64,000 nt of DNA from assembly GCF_000468755.1 (NCBI RefSeq), contig NZ_AWEZ01000045.1, positions 208,713 to 272,712 of the forward strand, in the 5' to 3' direction. This DNA is from Olsenella profusa F0195 (GTDB taxonomy: Bacteria > Actinomycetota > Coriobacteriia > Coriobacteriales > Atopobiaceae). Position 1 is the first letter of the stretch; the number at the start of each line of letters is the position of its first letter. The notes beneath the pieces were generated by a model, which did no database searches, was not told the DNA's origin, and worked only from the letters and a program-made list of their open reading frames with translations. Positions 48,004 to 56,625 of the stretch are shown here, one piece after another. The translations under genes and the position numbers were made by a program.

Positions 48004-50103
48004 ATGGCAGAGACGACCAAGGACCTCCTGCTGGAGATCGGCTGCGAGGAGATGCCCTCCGCCCCGCTCATGCATGCGCAGCGGCAGCTCGGTGAGCTGG
48101 TTGACGGGGCCCTTACGGATGCGGGCCTCGCACACGGTGCGGTGAGCACCCTCTCCACGCCCCGCCGCCTGACCGTGATGGTGGCGGCTGTCGCCACGGC
48201 CACGGAGGAGATCAGCGAGACCAACCGTGGCCCGGCGACACGGATCGCCTTTGCCGAGGACGGCACGCCCACGAAGGCCGCCCAGGGCTTTGCCCGCAAG
48301 ATGGGCGTCGATCCCATCGACCTCATCAGGCGCGTTGACGATGACGGGCGTGAGTACGTGTTTGCGGAGCATCGCGTGGCCTCGAGGCCCGCGGCACCCC
48401 TGCTCTCCGCGCTCTGCGAGGATGCCATCGCCTCCCTCGAGTGGCCCAACTACCGCAGTCAGCGTTGGGGGAACGAGCATCAGGGCTTCGTGCGTCCCAT
48501 TCGGTGGATCTGCTGCCTTCTGGGCACGGACGTCGTGCCCGTGCGCTATGCAGGAGTCGAGAGCTCCAACACCACCCGCGGCCATCGCGTGATGGGGCCG
48601 GGCGAGCATGTCGTGCCCGACGCGGCCCACTATGTGGACGTGCTGCACGACGCATACGTCATGGGCGAGCGTGAGCGTGGCGAGGTCATCCGAGCCGGCG
48701 TCGCCGAGGTCGAAGCGGCACGTGGTGGCGCCCATGTGGACATGCCCAGGCGCATCTTTGACGAGGTCGTCAACCTCACCGAGTGGCCCCATGTGCTTGT
48801 GGGCACCTTCGACGAGGGTTTCCTTGATGTGCCGCCGGAGATCATCTGTGACTCCATGCTCTCCAACCAACGCTACTTTCCCCTCTATGATGCGAACGGC
48901 ATGCTCACCCGTGAGTTCGTCGTCGTGTCCAACGCCGACCCCGCCGTGGATTCCACCGTCATCGATGGCAACGAGCGCGTCGTGCGCGCCCGCCTCGACG
49001 ACGCCAAGTTCTTCTTCGAGGAGGATCTCAAGCATCCGCTCGAGGACTTCGTCGAACGCCTCTCCACGGTGACGTTCCAGGAGAGGCTGGGCACCGTCCT
49101 GCAGAAGACCCATCGCATGGAGCGCATCGCGCCCGCCGTCATGGAGGGTGCCGGCCATGCGGAGGATGCCCCCCTCGCCGCCCGTGCCGCACACCTGTCC
49201 AAGGCCGACCTCGTCAGCCAGGCCGTCGTGGAGTTCACAAACCAGCAGGGGGTCATGGGCGGCTACTACGCGCGGGCGCAGGGCGAGCCGGACGAGGTCG
49301 CGCGCGCCATTCGCGAGCACTATCGACCCCGCTTCGCCGGTGACGAGCTGCCTTCCGGCCGCGTGGGCAAGGCGGTCGCCATTGCCGACAAGCTCGACAC
49401 CGTCTGTGGCATCTTTGCCATCGACGAGGCACCAACCGGTTCCTCCGACCCCTTTGCCGTGCGTCGTGCCGCCATCGGGTGCGTCGCCCTGCTGAGGGAG
49501 CTTCCCACGGTCTCGCTCGCAAGGCTCGTCTCCACGTCGCTCGATGCCTATCTCGAGCAGGGCCTCTCGTTCGACAAGGCCGAGGCCGCGGGCAGGGTGC
49601 GCGACTTCTTCAAGGGCCGCCTGCGCATCATCGCGCGCGACGAGGGCATCTCCCCCGACATCATCGATGCCGTCTCGGCCGTGGACGTCATCGACCCCGC
49701 CGAGTTCCTTGCCCGTGGGCGTGCGCTGCAGGACGCGCATGACGGTGCCCGCGAGGTCTTCGAGGACCTCGCGACCGCCTACACCCGCGCCGCCCATCTG
49801 GCGGATGCCTCCCTGGGCACCGCCGTCGATGTCCGCAGGCTCGGTTCAGCGGAGCGCGCTCTGCTCGATGCGTGCGAACGGGGTGATCGGAATGTGAAGA
49901 ATGCGTTGAGCACGGGTGCCTATGGGGAGGCCTGTGCAGCACTTGCGGAACTAAGAGGGCCCATCGACCGATTCTTTGATGACGTACTTGTCATGGACGA
50001 GGACACTGGGCTACGGGAGAACCGACTGCGCCTGCTCAATCGCTTTGCCGCCGTCTTCGCCGATGTGGCAGACATCGGCTTCCTCTCCCGCACGAAGGGG
50101 TAG
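48004..50103 (+). CDS. glyS: Glycyl-tRNA synthetase beta subunit
   Basis: The tRNA-recognition subunit, 699 residues as usual. LLLEIGCEEMPS is at the N-terminus. The HD-like region (SKADLVSQAVVEFTNQQGVMGGYYA) and the DPFAVRRAA block near residue 480 are typical, and a helical anticodon-binding domain closes it. The ATG follows the glyQ stop with no gap. Confidence 0.97.
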   Translation: MAETTKDLLLEIGCEEMPSAPLMHAQRQLGELVDGALTDAGLAHGAVSTLSTPRRLTVMVAAVATATEEISETNRGPATRIAFAEDGTPTKAAQGFARKMGVDPIDLIRRVDDDGREYVFAEHRVASRPAAPLLSALCEDAIASLEWPNYRSQRWGNEHQGFVRPIRWICCLLGTDVVPVRYAGVESSNTTRGHRVMGPGEHVVPDAAHYVDVLHDAYVMGERERGEVIRAGVAEVEAARGGAHVDMPRRIFDEVVNLTEWPHVLVGTFDEGFLDVPPEIICDSMLSNQRYFPLYDANGMLTREFVVVSNADPAVDSTVIDGNERVVRARLDDAKFFFEEDLKHPLEDFVERLSTVTFQERLGTVLQKTHRMERIAPAVMEGAGHAEDAPLAARAAHLSKADLVSQAVVEFTNQQGVMGGYYARAQGEPDEVARAIREHYRPRFAGDELPSGRVGKAVAIADKLDTVCGIFAIDEAPTGSSDPFAVRRAAIGCVALLRELPTVSLARLVSTSLDAYLEQGLSFDKAEAAGRVRDFFKGRLRIIARDEGISPDIIDAVSAVDVIDPAEFLARGRALQDAHDGAREVFEDLATAYTRAAHLADASLGTAVDVRRLGSAERALLDACERGDRNVKNALSTGAYGEACAALAELRGPIDRFFDDVLVMDEDTGLRENRLRLLNRFAAVFADVADIGFLSRTKG

Positions 50104-50148
50104 ATGGTTCCTGGCAACACCGGGGTACGAATTTGGGAGGCTTCACCA

Positions 50149-50556
50149 ATGCCTGAGGACACGCTCGAGACTACACGCTCCAACGAGAACGCCACGCCTG
50201 TCGTGCTGGTCATCTCCGATGCGCGTGGCAAGACCGCCGCGAGTGTCGTGGAGGCCGCCGCCGACCAGTTTGACGATGGCTGCATCCAGATTCTTCGGCT
50301 GGGCAACGTGAAGACCGTGGACATGGTTGCCAAGTTCCTTGATGACAACATCGTTCCCGGTGTTCCGGTTGCCGTCTTTCACACGATCGTGAACCGCAAC
50401 CTCCGCAGGGACATACGCCGCGAGCTTGATGGCAGGGGCGTTCCCAGCATCGACCTCTTGGGACCTGCCATCACGATCATCTCGACGCTTACGGACACCG
50501 AACCCAAGTACCAGGCGGGCCGTCGCTCCAACAACGAGGCTCCCACCGTCCAGTAG
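50149..50556 (+). CDS. Half-length PPDK regulatory protein relative (DUF299 N-terminal domain only)
   Basis: A 135-residue protein. VVLVISDARGKTAASVVEAA at its start and DLLGPAITIISTLTD...EPKYQAGR at its end match the N-terminal half of DUF299 proteins, the bifunctional kinase/pyrophosphorylases of PPDK. The family is normally about 270 residues, and the second half, with the P-loop GxSRxSKT, is absent here; none of it can be found in the 190 bases that follow. GGGAGG at 50135-50140 supports the ATG at 50149. It lies between glyS and ppdK, so a link to PPDK is likely but catalysis is not expected. Confidence 0.8.
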   Translation: MPEDTLETTRSNENATPVVLVISDARGKTAASVVEAAADQFDDGCIQILRLGNVKTVDMVAKFLDDNIVPGVPVAVFHTIVNRNLRRDIRRELDGRGVPSIDLLGPAITIISTLTDTEPKYQAGRRSNNEAPTVQ

Positions 50557-50746
50557 GCTGGCTCTCTGGAGCTCGTTGTCGCCCGCCGCCTATTTCGCCC
50601 GTCCAGAGATGTGACGGGAGAGTGGCATGTGGGCTGAGAAAGAATAAAATGTGGCACACGGGAGCTGCCTCTGGCCTTGCCGGGGCAGTTCCTCACATAA
50701 GGGGGGACGCATGAGCATGCGCCCAAGAGACGATGAGGGGTGTTAT

Positions 50747-53512
50747 ATGGCTGAGAAGCACGTATACCGTTTCGGCGTTGACGAAAACGGTAACAACGTG
50801 ACCGAGGTCGCCGGCAAGACTGTCAATGAGGCCAAGTGGATCACGGGTGGCAAGGGTGCCAACCTTGCCGAGATGGCCAACATCGGCCTTCCCGTGCCTC
50901 CGGGATTCTCCATCACCTGCCAGACCTGCGTTGCCTACTCCAGCGCGGGCAACGTGTGGCCCGAGGGCGTGCTCGACGAGATCGACGAGTACCGTCGCAA
51001 CCTCGAGCGGCGCATGGGCAAGAAGATCGGCGACGCGGACGACCCGCTGCTCGTCTCCGTGCGCTCCGGTGCGCCGTTCTCGATGCCTGGCATGATGGAC
51101 ACGGTCCTCAACCTGGGCCTCAACGATGAGTCCGTCCTGGGCCTCATCAAGAAGACCAACAACGAGCGCTTCGGGTGGGACTCCTACCGTCGCTTCATCC
51201 AGATGTTCTCCAACGTCGTCATGGGCGTCGACGGCCAGCTCTTCGAGGATGCCATCAACGAGAAGAAGGCAGAGAGGGGCGTCAGGCTCGACACCGACCT
51301 CACGGCCGAGGACCTCAAGGGCCTCACGGAGACCTTCAAGGGCATCTTCGCCAAGAACGTCGACTCCCAGGCCCACCCCGAGGTCGCGCCGGGTGGCCAG
51401 GCCTCGTTCCCCCAGGATCCCCTGCTGCAGCTGCGCCTCGCCGAGCAGGCCGTCTTCGGCTCCTGGAACACCGAGCGCGCCGTCCTGTACCGCAAGCAGA
51501 ACAAGATCGACGACTCCCTCGGCACCGCCGTCAACGTGCAGGTGATGGTCTTCGGCAACATGGGTGACACCTCCGCCACCGGCGTCGCCTTCACACGCAA
51601 CCCCGCAGACGGCACCAACGAGCGCTATGGCGACTTCTTGGTCAACGCCCAGGGCGAGGACGTCGTGGCGGGCATCCGCAATACCGAGCCCATCTCCGAC
51701 CTCCCCAAGGTCAAGGGCCTCGAGCAGGCGGGCAGGGACCTCTATCACGTGTTCGAGATCCTCGAGGACCACTACGCGGACATGATGGATCTCGAGTTCA
51801 CCATCCAGGAGGGCAAGCTCTGGATGCTGCAGACCCGCGTGGGCAAGCGCACCGCGCTCTCCGCGCTCAAGGTGGCCATGCAGATGGTCGAGGAGGGTCG
51901 CATCTCCAAGGAGCAGGCCATCCTGCGCGTCGCCCCCGATCAGCTTGATCAGCTGCTGCACCCCCAGTTCGACCCCAAGGCCACCTATGACGTCGTGGCC
52001 AAGGGCATGAATGCCAGCCCCGGTGCCGCCGTGGGTGCCGTGGTGTTCTCCTCCGACGCGGCCGTTCACTACCAGCACATCGAGAAGCCCTGCATCCTCG
52101 TGCGCTGGGAGACCACGCCCGACGATCTCAAGGGCATGGTCGCCGCCGAGGGCATCCTCACCTCCCACGGTGGCAAGACGTCCCATGCGGCCGTCATCGC
52201 CCGTGGCATGGGTGCCCCCTGCGTGTGCGGTGCCGAGGCGCTCAAGATCGACGCCGACAAGAAGGAGGTCACCATCTCCGGCACGGGCGTCACCCTGCAC
52301 GAGGGTGACATCATCTCCATCAATGGCACCACGGGCGACATCATCGTGGGCGAGGTGCCCCTGACGCGTCCCGAGCTCACCGGTGACCTCGAGACCATGC
52401 TCGAATGGGCCGATGACGTCCGTCACGATGCCTCCCGCGGCCGCATCTTCGGCGTGCGCACCAATGCCGACAATCCCGAGGATGCCCAGCTCTCCGTGGA
52501 CTTCGGCGCCGAGGGTATCGGCCTGGACCGCACGGAGCACATGTTTTTGGGCGAGCGCAAGCAGATCATCCAGTCCTTCATCCTCGCGGACACCGACGGC
52601 CAGAAGCAGCAGGCCCTGGGTCAGCTCCTCAAGGCGCAGACCGGCGACTTCGAGGGCATGTTCAAGGCCATGGACGGCAGGGCCGTCATCGTCCGCCTCC
52701 TCGACCCGCCCCTGCATGAGTTTCTCGATGACCCGCGCGAGCTCGCCGTCGAGATCGCCCATGCTGAGGGTCGTGGCGAGAATGAGACCCAGATTGCGGC
52801 CATGCGCGAGCGTCTCGCCCGCCTGGACTCCTTCCAGGAGGCCAACCCCATGCTCGGCCTGCGCGGCTGCCGCCTGGGCATCGTCTATCCCGAGCTCAAC
52901 GACATGCAGGTTCGCGCCATCGCCGGTGCTGCCGCCAAGCTCAGGAAGCTGGGCCTCGACCCCAAGCCCGAGATCATGGTGCCGCTCATCTCCACCGTCG
53001 AGGAGCTCAAGCTCGTCCGCGAGCAGATCGAGAAGGTCGTCGGGTCCATCGAGGAGGCCGAGGGCGTCGAGCTCTCCATTCCCATCGGCTGCATGATCGA
53101 GCTTCCGCGCGCTGCCGTGACTGCCGACGAGATCGGCAGGTATGCCGACTTCTTCTCCTTTGGCACCAATGACCTCACGCAGACCACCTTTGGCTTCTCA
53201 CGCGACGATGTCGAGTCTGCGTTCATCCCGCAGTACCTTGCCAAGAAGATCCTCAAGGCCAACCCGTTCGAGACGCTGGATCCCGGCGTCGCAAAGCTGG
53301 TCGAGACGGGCGTCAAGGGTGGCCATGCCGCCAACGACACCATCGTCTGCGGCGTGTGCGGCGAGACCGGCGGTGACCCCGACTCCATCCAGATGTACTA
53401 TGACATCGGCCTTGACTACGTGTCCTGCTCGCCCTACCGCGTGCCCATCGCACGACTTGCGGGCGCCCAGGCCAAGATTCGCTCCAACGGCGGGCCCCGG
53501 AAGCTCGCCTAG
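50747..53512 (+). CDS. ppdK: Pyruvate, phosphate dikinase
   Basis: Reversibly converts pyruvate, ATP and phosphate to PEP, AMP and PPi; in anaerobes it often runs in glycolysis. The 921-residue product has an N-terminal ATP-grasp domain (KWITGGKGANLAEMA), the swivel domain with the phospho-His and the neighbouring regulatory Thr in GGKTSHAAVIARGMG, and a PEP/pyruvate barrel ending with CGVCGETGGDP. The start at 50747 matches the family; an in-frame ATG at 50711 after AAGGGGGGA would add 12 residues. TAAAAT at 50645-50650 may be a -10 element. Confidence 0.97.
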   Translation: MAEKHVYRFGVDENGNNVTEVAGKTVNEAKWITGGKGANLAEMANIGLPVPPGFSITCQTCVAYSSAGNVWPEGVLDEIDEYRRNLERRMGKKIGDADDPLLVSVRSGAPFSMPGMMDTVLNLGLNDESVLGLIKKTNNERFGWDSYRRFIQMFSNVVMGVDGQLFEDAINEKKAERGVRLDTDLTAEDLKGLTETFKGIFAKNVDSQAHPEVAPGGQASFPQDPLLQLRLAEQAVFGSWNTERAVLYRKQNKIDDSLGTAVNVQVMVFGNMGDTSATGVAFTRNPADGTNERYGDFLVNAQGEDVVAGIRNTEPISDLPKVKGLEQAGRDLYHVFEILEDHYADMMDLEFTIQEGKLWMLQTRVGKRTALSALKVAMQMVEEGRISKEQAILRVAPDQLDQLLHPQFDPKATYDVVAKGMNASPGAAVGAVVFSSDAAVHYQHIEKPCILVRWETTPDDLKGMVAAEGILTSHGGKTSHAAVIARGMGAPCVCGAEALKIDADKKEVTISGTGVTLHEGDIISINGTTGDIIVGEVPLTRPELTGDLETMLEWADDVRHDASRGRIFGVRTNADNPEDAQLSVDFGAEGIGLDRTEHMFLGERKQIIQSFILADTDGQKQQALGQLLKAQTGDFEGMFKAMDGRAVIVRLLDPPLHEFLDDPRELAVEIAHAEGRGENETQIAAMRERLARLDSFQEANPMLGLRGCRLGIVYPELNDMQVRAIAGAAAKLRKLGLDPKPEIMVPLISTVEELKLVREQIEKVVGSIEEAEGVELSIPIGCMIELPRAAVTADEIGRYADFFSFGTNDLTQTTFGFSRDDVESAFIPQYLAKKILKANPFETLDPGVAKLVETGVKGGHAANDTIVCGVCGETGGDPDSIQMYYDIGLDYVSCSPYRVPIARLAGAQAKIRSNGGPRKLA

Positions 53513-53538
53513 GGTCACGTGGTCTGAGCCGTTGTGAC

Positions 53539-53577
53539 GGGGGAGGGGCTTTTTGGGGCCTCTCCCCCTGCCTTTTT
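53539..53577 (+). terminator. Terminator after ppdK
   Basis: An 11-pair stem from GGGGGAGGGGC (53539-53549) and GCCTCTCCCCC (53558-53568), with an eight-base loop and a following TTTTT at 53573-53577. It lies 26 bases after the ppdK stop and just before the dgt ribosome site. Confidence 0.8.
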
Positions 53578-53590
53578 GCGGGAGGCATGT

Positions 53591-54646
53591 ATGGACGTCA
53601 TCGACCGAGAGACCCTGGAGCGACGCGAGCACGAGCTGCTCAGCCCCCGGGCCTGCCATTCCGACGAGAGCTCCGGCCGCGTGCGGGAGGAGACGCCGGA
53701 TCCCCTGCGCACCTGTTTCCAGTGCGACCGCGACAGGATCCTGCACAGCAAGAGCTTCAGGCGCCTTGCCAACAAGACGCAGGTCTTCCTGGCGCCAGAG
53801 GGGGATCACTATCGCACACGCCTGACGCATACCCTCGAGGTCGCCCAGATCGCCTGCGCCATCGCGCTCCCCCTGGGGCTCAACGTCGACCTCACGGAGG
53901 CCATAGCGCTTGGTCATGACCTGGGGCACACGCCCTTCGGGCACTGCGGCGAGCGGGCGCTCCAGCGCGCCATGGCACGCAGGCTGCACTGCGGCCCTGA
54001 TGATCCACGGCTCTTCCATCACAATGAGCAGAGCGCCCGCATCGTCTGCTTGCTGGAGAAGGATGGTCGCGGCCTCAATCTCACCCGAGAGGTCATAGAT
54101 GGCATCGTCAACCACAACCAAGGAACGGCGGCCCACACGCTCGAGGGCCAGGTGGTCGCCCGGGCGGATCGCATGGCCTATGTGACCCACGACATGGATG
54201 ACGCCAAGCGTGCCGGCATCCTGAGCGAGGAGTCGCTTCCCGTGGATCTGCGCAACATCCTGGGGTCAAGCTCGTCCGAGCGCATAGAGACCATGGTGCA
54301 CGACGCGGTCGACGCGAGTGCCCAGCGCAGCGAGATCGCCATGTCCGATGTGGTGTGGGATGCCATGATGAGGATGAGGGGCTTCCTGTTCCAGAACCTG
54401 TACTCCCGTGGTGAGGCCAAGCGGGAGGAGCCCAAGGCGGCGCATCTTGTGGAGGAGCTGTTTGCGCACTTCGTATGCCATCCATACGAAATGCCGGCCG
54501 AGTATCGCTCTCACGAGGAGGACTCCGTGGACGTCCAGGCGGCAGACTACGTGAGCAGCATGACCGACCGCTACGCCATCCGGCTCTACGAGCAGCTCAA
54601 CGTGCCCAAGGCCTGGAGCCTGTCCGACCAGCGCCCTGGCGGCTGA
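53591..54646 (+). CDS. dgt: Deoxyguanosinetriphosphate triphosphohydrolase-like HD protein
   Basis: A 351-residue dNTP triphosphohydrolase family member. Metal ligands are His in RTRLTHTLEVAQIA, His-Asp in ALGHDLGHTPFGHCGE and Asp in ADRMAYVTHDMDD. An N-terminal RRLANKTQVF, conserved in the family, is present. The ATG at 53591 follows GCGGGAGGCATGT. It probably hydrolyses dNTPs to nucleoside and triphosphate; substrate preference cannot be read from the sequence. Confidence 0.92.
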   Translation: MDVIDRETLERREHELLSPRACHSDESSGRVREETPDPLRTCFQCDRDRILHSKSFRRLANKTQVFLAPEGDHYRTRLTHTLEVAQIACAIALPLGLNVDLTEAIALGHDLGHTPFGHCGERALQRAMARRLHCGPDDPRLFHHNEQSARIVCLLEKDGRGLNLTREVIDGIVNHNQGTAAHTLEGQVVARADRMAYVTHDMDDAKRAGILSEESLPVDLRNILGSSSSERIETMVHDAVDASAQRSEIAMSDVVWDAMMRMRGFLFQNLYSRGEAKREEPKAAHLVEELFAHFVCHPYEMPAEYRSHEEDSVDVQAADYVSSMTDRYAIRLYEQLNVPKAWSLSDQRPGG

Positions 54647-54698
54647 GCTGGGGAACGCCGCGATGAGGTGCCCTGGGGGGCAATCGGAAGGGGGATCC

Positions 54699-54865
54699 AT
54701 GGACGACGTCGAGGCCACGGACGGCCCAGCTGGCGGCACCCGTGCGGCCATACTCGACTCCGCCCGCTCCGCCTTTCTCGAGGGGGCCTCTCCGGTGTCT
54801 CGATGCGCGGCACCGTCACGTCGGCGGGCGTGACCACCGGTGCCATCTACGGATGCTCGCCGTGA
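54699..54865 (+). pseudogene. Remnant of a TetR-family regulator
   Basis: An ATG-started frame reads TRAAILDSARSAFLEG, the first helix of a TetR DNA-binding domain. The continuation GLSGVSMRGTVTSAGVTTGA, with the recognition helix, is in another frame. The shift falls at the five-G run 54782-54786, and a stop follows after IYGCSP at 54865. The roughly 150-residue ligand domain is absent. A strong ribosome site (GGAAGGGGGAT) still precedes the ATG. Confidence 0.7.
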
Positions 54866-54914
54866 CTGACCCGCGCTGCGGCCTGTTTGTCGCCACCGTC
54901 ATGTGTGTGCGCAC

Positions 54915-55108
54915 GACGTGCGCGACTGGAAGGTGGACGCCCTGCTCTCCAGCTTCTCCATGGTCTTCAAGGACGTCTACCTCTTCGATGACACCATCGA
55001 GAGCGACATCGAGTTCGGTCGACCCCAGACATGCGCAAGGAGGGGATCTACCGCGACTCCGTGGGCATGCGCGAGCGCACCATCGGCTGGGGGCTCGCCC
55101 AGGCATAG
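54915..55108 (+). pseudogene. Remnant of an ABC exporter ATPase
   Basis: One frame reads DVRDWKVDALLSSFSMVFKD and then VYLFDDTIESDIEFGRPQ, the Q-loop region of MsbA-like exporters. After a frame change, a C-terminal exporter tail follows (GIYRDSVGMRERTIGWGLAQA, stop at 55106-55108). Walker A, signature, Walker B and all membrane segments are missing, so large deletions have occurred. With the adjacent TetR remnant it represents a lost regulator-exporter pair. The remaining sequence between 54647 and 55262 holds only the rplS promoter. Confidence 0.7.
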
Positions 55109-55168
55109 CTCGCGCCCGGCCATTGTGGTCGCTTTGTGCCCAAGCGCGGGAAGGGAACCTGGACCTCC

Positions 55169-55197
55169 TTGCCCCGACGGGGCGCATGCCATATAAT
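55169..55197 (+). promoter_or_regulatory. Promoter of rplS
   Basis: -35 TTGCCC (55169-55174), a 17-base spacer and a perfect -10 TATAAT (55192-55197), 65 bases before the rplS start. Confidence 0.8.
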
Positions 55198-55262
55198 GAC
55201 TCGCCGTGTGTAAGCCTACGTGCCGCTCACGGGACGACGGCACCTCTAGAGACGAGGTAACC

Positions 55263-55604
55263 ATGGACTACATCCGCGCCATCGAGCGCCAGCAGATCCG
55301 CGAGGACATCCCGCCGGTTCGCGTCGGTGACAACGTCAAGGTGCATTACCGCATCAAGGAAGGCGACCGCGAGCGCGAGCAGGTCTTCCAGGGCGACGTC
55401 ATCAGCATGAGCGGCGACTCCTCCCGCGAGACCCTCACCGTCCGCAAGATCTCCTTCGGCGTCGGCGTCGAGCGCACCTTCCCCCTCCACAGTCCCAAGA
55501 TCGCCCAGCTCGAGGTCGTGCGCCATGGGGACGTCCATCGTGCCAAGCTCTACTACCTGCGTGACCGCGTCGGCAAGGCGGCGCGCATCCGCGAGAGGCG
55601 CTAG
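55263..55604 (+). CDS. rplS: 50S ribosomal protein L19
   Basis: A 113-residue bL19 at the 30S-50S interface. [20 protein letters not shown], then FQGDVIS and [15 protein letters not shown] are diagnostic, and it ends in the basic [12 protein letters not shown]. The ATG follows GACGAGGTAA. It is monocistronic: its own promoter lies upstream and a terminator 12 bases downstream. It is separated from the rpsP-trmD cluster that often contains it. Confidence 0.98.
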   Translation: MDYIRAIERQQIREDIPPVRVGDNVKVHYRIKEGDREREQVFQGDVISMSGDSSRETLTVRKISFGVGVERTFPLHSPKIAQLEVVRHGDVHRAKLYYLRDRVGKAARIRERR

Positions 55605-55616
55605 GAGCCAGCGGTG

Positions 55617-55645
55617 CCGCCCCGCGGCTGCGGGGCGGTCTTTTT
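55617..55645 (+). terminator. Terminator after rplS
   Basis: A perfect eight-base stem, CCGCCCCG/CGGGGCGG, with a six-base loop, followed by TCTTTTT. It ends 14 bases before the rnhB start, overlapping the region of its ribosome site. Confidence 0.9.
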
Positions 55646-55659
55646 GGGAGGGGGAGCGA

Positions 55660-56445
55660 ATGGGCGCGTCGCATGCCGCAACGGCCAAGGAGGTCGCCGG
55701 CCTGCTTGCTGGCGCCCCCCTCGAGGAGCTTGATGACCTCATCGAGCGCTATGGGCATGATCCCCGTCGTCAGGTGCGGCATGCCGTCGAGGTCGCCTGC
55801 CGCCGCCGCGGGCGCGAGCAGGCGCAGCGCGAGCGCGTGGAGGGGATGTACGCCCTCATGGGCGAGATGGGCGGCGATGGCCTCGTGCTCGGTGTGGACG
55901 AGGTGGGACGCGGTGCCCTTGCGGGGCCGTTGACGGTGTGTGCGGTAGCCCTTCCCCCTGACCCCAGGGTATGGGGCATCAACGACTCCAAGCGGCTGGC
56001 GCCCGCCCGTCGCGCCGGGCTGGCCGACAGGATTCGCCGGGTGGCCTGTGCCATCGGCATCTGTCACGTCGAGCCTGCCTCCATCGATGCCGTGGGCATG
56101 CCCCAGGCGCTGCGGATGGCGATGTCCGGCGCCATCGAGGATGCCGGTGTCGATCCCGACTGCGTGCTCATCGATGGAAATCCCGTGCATGTGCACCCCC
56201 GCGAGAGGACGCTCGTGAGGGGGGATGCACGTATTGCCTGCATCTCGGCCGCGTCCATCGTGGCCAAGGTCACGCGTGACGCCCTCATGGTGGAGTACGA
56301 CGGGGAGTATCCGGCCTATCACCTTGCCGCCTGCAAGGGCTATGGCTCTGCGGAGCACATCCAGGCCATCCGTGACCATGGGCTCACGCCCATCCATCGC
56401 GTCTCGTTCTGTGGGAACTTCTTGGAGACACACTCCCTCTTCTGA
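55660..56445 (+). CDS. rnhB: Ribonuclease HII
   Basis: Removes RNA from RNA-DNA hybrids. The 261-residue product has the catalytic Asp-Glu in VLGVDEVGRGALAGPL (about residues 78-93), an Asp in VLIDGNPV, and ASIVAKVTRD. The first 65 or so residues form a helical extension not found in shorter family members. The ATG follows GGAGGGGGAGC. Confidence 0.95.
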   Translation: MGASHAATAKEVAGLLAGAPLEELDDLIERYGHDPRRQVRHAVEVACRRRGREQAQRERVEGMYALMGEMGGDGLVLGVDEVGRGALAGPLTVCAVALPPDPRVWGINDSKRLAPARRAGLADRIRRVACAIGICHVEPASIDAVGMPQALRMAMSGAIEDAGVDPDCVLIDGNPVHVHPRERTLVRGDARIACISAASIVAKVTRDALMVEYDGEYPAYHLAACKGYGSAEHIQAIRDHGLTPIHRVSFCGNFLETHSLF

Positions 56446-56521
56446 GGGGGCCGTTCGCGCGTGCTTCCCTTGTCCCCTTCTGGCGCCGCCCTGTAGGTGG
56501 CCTTCCTCGGTACATCTGACA

Positions 56522-56583
56522 CAGGCATGCCCATGTCAGCAGATGCCTGCAGCTTCTGCAGGCATCTCTGCCAGCTATGCCTG
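56522..56583. repeat. Nested palindrome upstream of yraN
   Basis: A perfect inner inverted repeat of 12 bases, AGATGCCTGCAG-CTT-CTGCAGGCATCT (56541-56567), lies inside outer arms CAGGCAT (56522-56528) and ATGCCTG (56577-56583). The heptamer CAGGCAT or its complement occurs four times in 62 bases and again at 56621-56627 over the yraN start. There is no T-run, so it is not an ordinary terminator. Confidence 0.75.
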
Positions 56584-56625
56584 TCATGCTCAGTGCTCGC
56601 TCGTCCATCACGGGAAGGAGCAGGC

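Noticed and set aside
47032..49797. A 921-codon open frame on the minus strand opposite glyQ-glyS
   Set aside because: It mirrors well-conserved glycyl-tRNA synthetase genes, its translation is low-complexity His/Gly/Val/Leu-rich, and it has no family motif. It is a by-product of GC-rich codon use.
50693..52762. A 689-codon minus-strand frame opposite ppdK
   Set aside because: A shadow of PPDK with repetitive Gly/Asp/Leu/Val content and no plausible start context.
56541..56567. The palindrome as a rho-independent terminator of rnhB
   Set aside because: No T-run follows either arm on either strand.
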